NCBI RefSeq assembly: GCF_000006565.2
Contig: NW_017383902.1
Coordinates: forward strand, 1-12,976
Reading direction: 5' to 3'
Length of the DNA stretch: 12,976 nucleotides
DNA from: Toxoplasma gondii ME49
Lineage: Eukaryota; Apicomplexa; Conoidasida; Eucoccidiorida; Sarcocystidae
Under the pieces are notes generated by a model, which did not search any database, was not told where the DNA came from, and saw nothing but the letters and a program-made list of their open reading frames with translations. The position numbers and the translations under genes were made by a program. Every line of letters begins with the position of its first letter. The first letter of the stretch is position 1. Positions 8,012 to 12,976 of this stretch are shown here, piece after piece.

Positions 8012-8911
8012 GACGGGCAACTCAATACACCGATCCTGTTGGTGAGGAGGCGGAAGCTGTGCTACGCGGTGACACGCATAGCGCCCGAAGACGTTAGCTG
8101 CTGCAACCCCAGAGTGGCGGCGCGTGACACAATGGCGCTGCATATTCCCTTCTTGGTTTATGACTTCAGTGAACGCCCCGTGGCGAATGCGCACTTCCTG
8201 CAGCTGAGGGAGTCCGCAGTGTATCTAATGAAACGCGGCGAATGAAGACACGCACCGTCGAACGGGTCCGCACTCATTAGCGCCTGCCATCAGTCTGTCC
8301 TCCCTATGCTTGGATGCGAGTACGGTGTTGATGTCCTCGACGTACCCAGTTGCGACCTCGAGGCCGGCGGCTGGTCACACGCGTCTGCCCATCTCTTGCA
8401 GGCTACACGAACAAAATCGAAAGGCTCGCTTGGACGACTCACTCAGCGAATCCAAGTACGAGTGAAACGGGGCGCAGCCGTCCACGATTCGCCGCGTCGG
8501 CATCACCCTTCTTCACCCAATAATACAGTATATTGTGACGAAGTCGAGGGATTGGCCACGCACTCCCCGATACATCAATGTTGCATGCCGCGGGACTCAA
8601 GCGACGGGGGCCCTGCAGGGCGCATCGGCTGGAACCGCTACGTTGAATGGAAAATGCGGACCATGCACAGACCTTCTTCAACTATGGAGGACCACGACAC
8701 ACTCCCCCCTCGAGCCCTCCTCCCGCTGTCTAGAGGAGCAAACGAGTGCAGCTGCATTTGCATTGCAGTGAAGACTCTCACTGACGTAAGGAGAGGAGAC
8801 ACTTTGTTGACGAGAATGAAAGCTGCCCCGCATTCTCTGCCGTCGTAGCAACATTCGCTCGAATCCGACTCTCATAAGCCTTTCTAAGACATGCCTAAAC
8901 CCTGCGAAGCC

Positions 8912-9498
8912 AGCCCACAATTAGTCATATGCGTCAAGAAGAGACAGTGTCGCGAGCGTCACTCCTTCACTAAAAGTCGAGTTCTCCAAGAACCACGTGC
9001 TCTCAGGCTAAACGACCAGAATGACAGCCACCACGTTAAACTGACATCAACATGTGGTCCAACTGTACCGAGTAAACTCACTAGTCCTCGAATATCTCAG
9101 TCGGCCAGATACTCGCGGGGGATACACCGTACCACGAGAACATGCTTACGCTCATAGACACACGCGCCTACACCCGAGCTAGCCTCTATAACTGGGCGCC
9201 CATAGGCAAGCCTGCCGCCGGCACAGGTGACTCGAGGCGGAGGATCCCTGGGGGTTAAAGGACCGCCCGCCCGCACGTCGACCATAAACAATGTGGACCC
9301 GAAAGAGATAGCCAACCACCCAAACGTGAATCGCCCTCCCCTTAGGACCGGAACATAACGCGTCCCTGTGGCACCAAGGACACACAGTGGGGGAGAGAAC
9401 GACACACTCAATGGCAACACCAGGAACAGCTGTCAGCGCCCTTTCTTCTCGACTGTTCATCGGGACCCCAAGGGTATGCCTGTGGCACTACCCTAACA
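8912..9498. repeat. A arm, copy 3 (in U6)
   Basis: This 587-bp arm has a diverged first 20 bp (agcccacaattagtcatatg) and is then near-identical to the others. It has single-base changes in the inverted repeat (GTGTCGC for GTGACGC) and ctataactgg for ctatggctgg near 9185. It shares the gactgttcatcggg end variant with U5. Confidence 0.9.
8947..8962. other. Dyad in A arm of U6 with one half-site change
   Basis: It reads GTGTCGC-GA-GCGTCAC: the left half has A to T at 8950, breaking one base pair. The right half is unchanged. Confidence 0.6.
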
Positions 9499-10611
9499 GA
9501 CGGGCAACTCAATACACCGATCCTGTTGGTGAGGAGGCGGAAGCTGTGCTACGCGGTGACACGCATAGCGCCCGAAGACGTTAGCTGCTGCAACCCCAGA
9601 GTGGCGGCGTGTGACACAATGGCGCTGCATATTCCCTTCTTGGTTTATGACTTCAGTGATCGCTTCGTGACGAATGCGCACTCGTTGCAGCTGAGGATTG
9701 TCGCAGTTTATCGACCAAAGCACCTTAAATAAAGGCAAGACCTGACGGACCTGTCCACTGTCACCACTGCCTGGTACCTGTATGCCCTGGCTATACGTGG
9801 AAAGCAATACCGGGCTGATCCGGTCAACCTGTCCAGTCGTTGTTCTGAGGGCAACGCCGCGTCCTCGTTGTAACGTTCGTAACGCCTGGCCACGACTACA
9901 AAATCATTGCACCGGAATCCGACCTTAACTCAAACTCACGCTTCTAACCATCTCTCCTGCGTGCACGAGCGAAACCGAAACTCTCGCTGGGACCAGGCGG
10001 TCAACCAATCCATGCGTGCGCCAAGCGGAACGCAGCCTTCCATGAACTACTGCGTCGGCAACATCCCGTTGTCTCATAGTGGCATTGCTCTCTGTGACGT
10101 ACAACCTATTGCGCACAAGTTGCCCAATGCACTACTGCCGCCTGTCGCCTGATTAGAGCGCCCGGGGCCTGACAGTGTCCGTCGACCTGAACTGGTAGTC
10201 GCATGGAAATCGCAGACCATGCATTACCTATAATAATCAAGAAGATCCTACTATACACCCACATACTCCCCAATCCAGTGACTACATTTCGAGTCATGCA
10301 CCGTTGATGAATCACCATTCGGGTATTCAACGCTGCCTTAAGCAGCTGACTGGGATGGGAATCAACTCTGCCTCACCCCTGGAGGCCCCGGACAGATTTC
10401 CCCCGCTCAGGCCACCCCGGCGCCTCCTTTCCTGCAAGAACGAACTAATGCAGTATGCTCGTGGCATCGGTGATGCCCTCTGATGTGGAGAGACGGACAC
10501 CTCGGTGCTCGAGTGCGGAAGCCACCCCCTGAGTCGTTGCCTTTCTTGCGGATCCCTCATGGTGGCAAACTCTATGGGCTCTCCCATGTGATACGTACTG
10601 CCTATAAAGCA

Positions 10612-11198
10612 AGCCCACCAGTAGACGTATGCGTCAAGCAGAGACAGTGACGCGAGCGTCACTCCTTCACTACGAGTCGAATTCTCCAAGAACCACGTGC
10701 TCTCAGGCTAAACGACCAGAATGACAGCCGCCACGCTAAACTGACATCAACATGTGGTCCAACTGTACCGAGTAAACTCACTAGTCCTCGAATATCTCAG
10801 TCGGCCAGATACTCGCGGGGGATACACCGTACCACGAGAACATGCTTACGCTCATAGACACACGCGCCTACACCCGAGCTAGCCTCTATGGCTGGGCGCC
10901 CATAGGCAAGCCTGCCGCCGGCACAGGTGACTCGAGGCGGAGGATCCCTGGGGGTTAAAGGACCGCCCGCCCGCACGTCGACCATAAACAATGTGGACCC
11001 GAAAGAGATAGCCAACCACCCAAACGTGAATCGCCCTCCCCTTAGGACCGGAACATAACGCGTCCCTGTGGCACCAAGGACACACAGTGGGGGAGAGAAC
11101 GACACACTCAATGGCAACACCAGGAACAGTTGTCAGCGCCCTTTCTTCCCGAATATACATCGGGACCCCAAGGGTCTGCCTGTGGCGCTACCCCAACA
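10612..11198. repeat. A arm, copy 4 (in U7)
   Basis: This 587-bp arm is almost identical to the U8 copy. Diagnostic bases are A at 10681 (making GAATTC, shared with U5) and T at 10764 (shared with U6). It ends in the intact unit-end hairpin. Confidence 0.92.
10647..10662. other. Conserved dyad GTGACGC-GA-GCGTCAC in A arm of U7
   Basis: Perfect copy of the dyad, with flanks identical to U8. Confidence 0.65.
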
Positions 11199-12306
11199 CA
11201 CGAGCAGTTCAATACACCGATCCTGTTGGTGAGGAGGCGGAAGCGGTGCTGCGCGGTGACACGCATAGCGCCCGAAGACGTTATCACCTGCAAACGAGTC
11301 AGGGCGTGTGACACATCGACGCTGTATATTCCCTTCTTGGTTGATGCCTTCAACGAACGTCAGGTGATGAATTCGTACTCCTTGCAGCTTAATGTATGCG
11401 CGACAGATGAATGAAAAGACCTTTGATGGAAGGATACCGTGATGAACTGCTCCACAGTCATGACTGCCTGTCACCAGCGTAGCCTCTCTGCCATCAGAGG
11501 CCAGTTATGGGACGAACGTTTCGACATCCCCAGTCGCAGGCCTGAGGGCAACGGCGTTTCATCATTGTCGCACTCGTTGTGCCTGCCCATGGTGACATAT
11601 TAGATACGTTGTGCTCTGACATTAAATCCCACTCATGCATCTGCAGCCGCGTTAGACTACACGACCAAGACCCAAACGATCGCTGGGACCAGACTGTCAA
11701 TCAATCCATGCGTGCGCCAAGCGGAACGCCGCCTTCCATGAAATACTGCGCCGGCGACATCTCGATGAACCACGAACATCTCTTCGACAACGTGGTCCAG
11801 ATATTGCGCACACGTTGCCCAATGCACCACTGTCGCCTGTCGCCTGACTAGAGCGCCCGGGGCCTGACAGAGTCCGTCGACCTGAACTGGTAGTCGCATG
11901 GAAATCGCAGACCATGCATTACCTATAATAATCAAGAAGATCCTACTATACACCCACATACTCCCCAATCCAGTGACTACATTTCGAGTCATGCACCGTT
12001 GATGAATCACCATTCGGGTATTCAACGCTGCCTTAAGCAGCTGACTGGGATGGGAATCAACTCTGCCTCACCCCTGGAGGCCCCGGACAGATTTCCCCCG
12101 CTCAGGCCACCCCGGCGCCTCCTTTCCTGCAAGAACGAACTAATGCAGTATGCTCGTGGCATCGGTGATGCCCTCTGATGTGGAGAGACGGACACCTCGG
12201 TGCTCGAATGCGGAAGCCACCCCCTGAGTCGTTGCCTTTCTTGCGGATCCCTCATGGTGGCAAACTCTATGGGCTCTCCCATGTGATACGTACTGCCTAT
12301 AAAGCA

Positions 12307-12894
12307 AGCCCACCAGTAGACGTATGCGTCAAGCAGAGACAGTGACGCGAGCGTCACTCCTTCACTACGAGTCGAGTTCTCCAAGAACCACGTGCTCTCA
12401 GGCTAAACGACCAGAATGACAGCCGCCACGCTAAACTGACATCAACATGTGGTCCAACAGTACCGAGTAAACTCACTAGTCCTCGAATATCGTCAGTCGG
12501 CCAGATACTCGCGGGGGATACACCGTACCACGAGAACATGCTTACGCTCATAGACACACGCGCCTACACCCGAGCTAGCCTCTATGGCTGGGCGCCCATA
12601 GGCAAGCCTGCCGCCGGCACAGGTGACTCGAGGCGGAGGATCCCTGGGGGTTAAAGGACCGCCCGCCCGCACGTCGACCATAAACAATGTGGACCCGAAA
12701 GAGATAGCCAACCACCCAAACGTGAATCGCCCTCCCCTTAGGACCGGAACATAACGCGTCCCTGTGGCACCAAGGACACACAGTGGGGGAGAGAACGACA
12801 CACTCAATGGCAACACCAGGAACAGCTGTCAGCGCCCTTTCTTCCCGAATATACATCGGGACCCCAAGGGTCTGCCTGTGGCGCTACCCCAACA
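12307..12894. repeat. A arm, copy 5 (in U8)
   Basis: This 588-bp arm has one extra G near 12491 relative to the other four. It has G at 12376 and A at 12459, like U1. It ends in the intact unit-end hairpin and continues directly into U9. Confidence 0.92.
12342..12357. other. Conserved dyad GTGACGC-GA-GCGTCAC in A arm of U8
   Basis: Perfect copy of the dyad, with flanks identical to U1. Confidence 0.65.
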
Positions 12895-12976
12895 CACGAG
12901 CAGTTCAATACACCGATCCTGTTGGTGAGGAGGCGGAAGCGGTGCTGCGCGGTGACACGCATAGCGCCCGAAGACG
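12895..12976. repeat. Satellite unit U9, first 82 bp (cut by window end)
   Basis: The sequence from cacgagcagttcaatacacc onward repeats the first 82 bp of U8 (11199-11280) without a visible difference. The array therefore continues beyond the right edge with at least one more unit of the U1/U8 subtype. Confidence 0.92.

Larger units (their letters stand above)
8012..9498. repeat. Satellite unit U6 (1487 bp, A-arm type)
   Basis: This is the shortest unit. The first ~165 bp are almost identical to the start of U7 at a shift of 1487 bp. The middle (about 8200-8900) is its own variant, with a good M4 (about 8562-8775) closest to those of U4 and U5. The A arm at 8912-9498 is near-identical to the other A arms. 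It contains the longest open frame of the window (8306-8848, plus strand, 180 codons), but this crosses M2-M5 without any recognisable domain and is not open in the other units, so it is not called a gene. Confidence 0.85.
9499..11198. repeat. Satellite unit U7 (chimeric, A-arm type)
   Basis: The first ~165 bp match U6. From about 9660 to 10120 it is a distinct variant. From about 10125 to the end it is near-identical to U1 and U8. M3 (cggtcaaccaatccatgcgt near 9998) is only moderately similar to U8 (ctgtcaatcaatccatgcgt). No gene is supported. The abrupt changes in similarity suggest assembly by recombination between unit subtypes. Confidence 0.88.
11199..12894. repeat. Satellite unit U8 (A-arm type, near-identical to U1)
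   Basis: This is a complete 1696-bp unit and the best reference copy in the window. It matches U1 almost base for base, with one extra G near 12491 (atcgtcagtcgg against atctcagtcgg). It shares its 3' two thirds with U7. Frames within it duplicate those of U1 and carry no recognisable domain. Confidence 0.92.
1..12976. repeat. Tandem array of ~1.5-1.7 kb mosaic satellite units (nine units, last one partial)
   Basis: The whole window is built from head-to-tail units in one orientation. Clear unit starts lie at 1, 1695, 8012, 9499, 11199 and 12895, giving exact periods of 1487, 1700 and 1696 bp on the right. Degenerate starts near 3342, 4894 and 6470 are recognised by the shared island ggaccag(t/c)gatcc and the following M1 sequence. 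Between unit starts the same modules recur in the same order with very uneven conservation. No reading frame exceeds 180 codons. Large subtelomeric satellites of this mosaic type are known from coccidian parasites such as Toxoplasma gondii; assigning this array to that group is inference from composition and style. A trypanosomatid repeat family is the main alternative. Confidence 0.9.

Noticed and set aside
8306..8848. Longest open frame, 180 codons, plus strand
   Set aside because: It lies across satellite modules M2-M5 of U6, has no recognisable domain, and is not open at the equivalent place in the other units. A random frame of this length is plausible in 13 kb of moderate GC sequence.
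1..12976. CRISPR array, integron or phage-like system
   Set aside because: There are no short regularly spaced direct repeats with unique spacers and no cas, integrase or structural genes. The periodicity is 1.5-1.7 kb with homologous, not unique, intervals.

Overview
I find no convincing protein-coding gene, tRNA, rRNA, CRISPR array or transposon in this window. It is a tandem array of long satellite-like repeat units, each about 1.5-1.7 kb and all in the same orientation. Every frame on both strands is broken at short intervals. The longest open frames (180 and 144 codons) have no recognisable domain, and the frames that recur do so only because the DNA recurs.

Organism (inference, low to moderate confidence). 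The even base composition, the absence of bacterial gene organisation, the large mosaic satellite units and the TA/TGTA/TGCATA-type simple repeat near 3.2 kb suggest a protist subtelomere or other heterochromatic repeat region. A coccidian of the Toxoplasma/Hammondia/Neospora kind fits best, because those subtelomeres carry families of mosaic satellites and such TA-rich microsatellites. A trypanosomatid repeat is the main alternative. No telomeric repeat run is present to settle it.

Layout, phased to the first base: U1 1-1694; U2 1695-~3341; U3 ~3342-~4893; U4 ~4894-~6469; U5 ~6470-8011; U6 8012-9498; U7 9499-11198; U8 11199-12894; U9 12895-end (partial). Each unit runs through the same series of degenerate modules. 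M1 is at the unit start and M2 is rich in GTCGAC and inverted repeats. M3 and M4 follow, M4 carrying the ctcgttcgagccat-like island, and M5 leads to a switch point near a ctgcctgtgaagc-like island. After that point a unit carries one of two unrelated 3' arms. The A arm (586-588 bp, nearly identical among copies) is in U1, U5, U6, U7 and U8. The B arm (diverged) is in U2, U3 and U4. U2 also carries an AT-rich microsatellite just before its end.

The copies are a patchwork. U1 and U8 are almost identical although 11.2 kb apart. U7 looks chimeric, with a U6-like start and a U8-like end. U3 and U4 share a 504-bp near-identical block spanning a unit junction. Two diagnostic sites 83 bp apart in the A arm occur in all four combinations. 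This is the signature of ongoing unequal exchange or gene conversion in a non-coding satellite. The most interesting content is therefore structural: alternative arms, conversion tracts and recurring inverted repeats.
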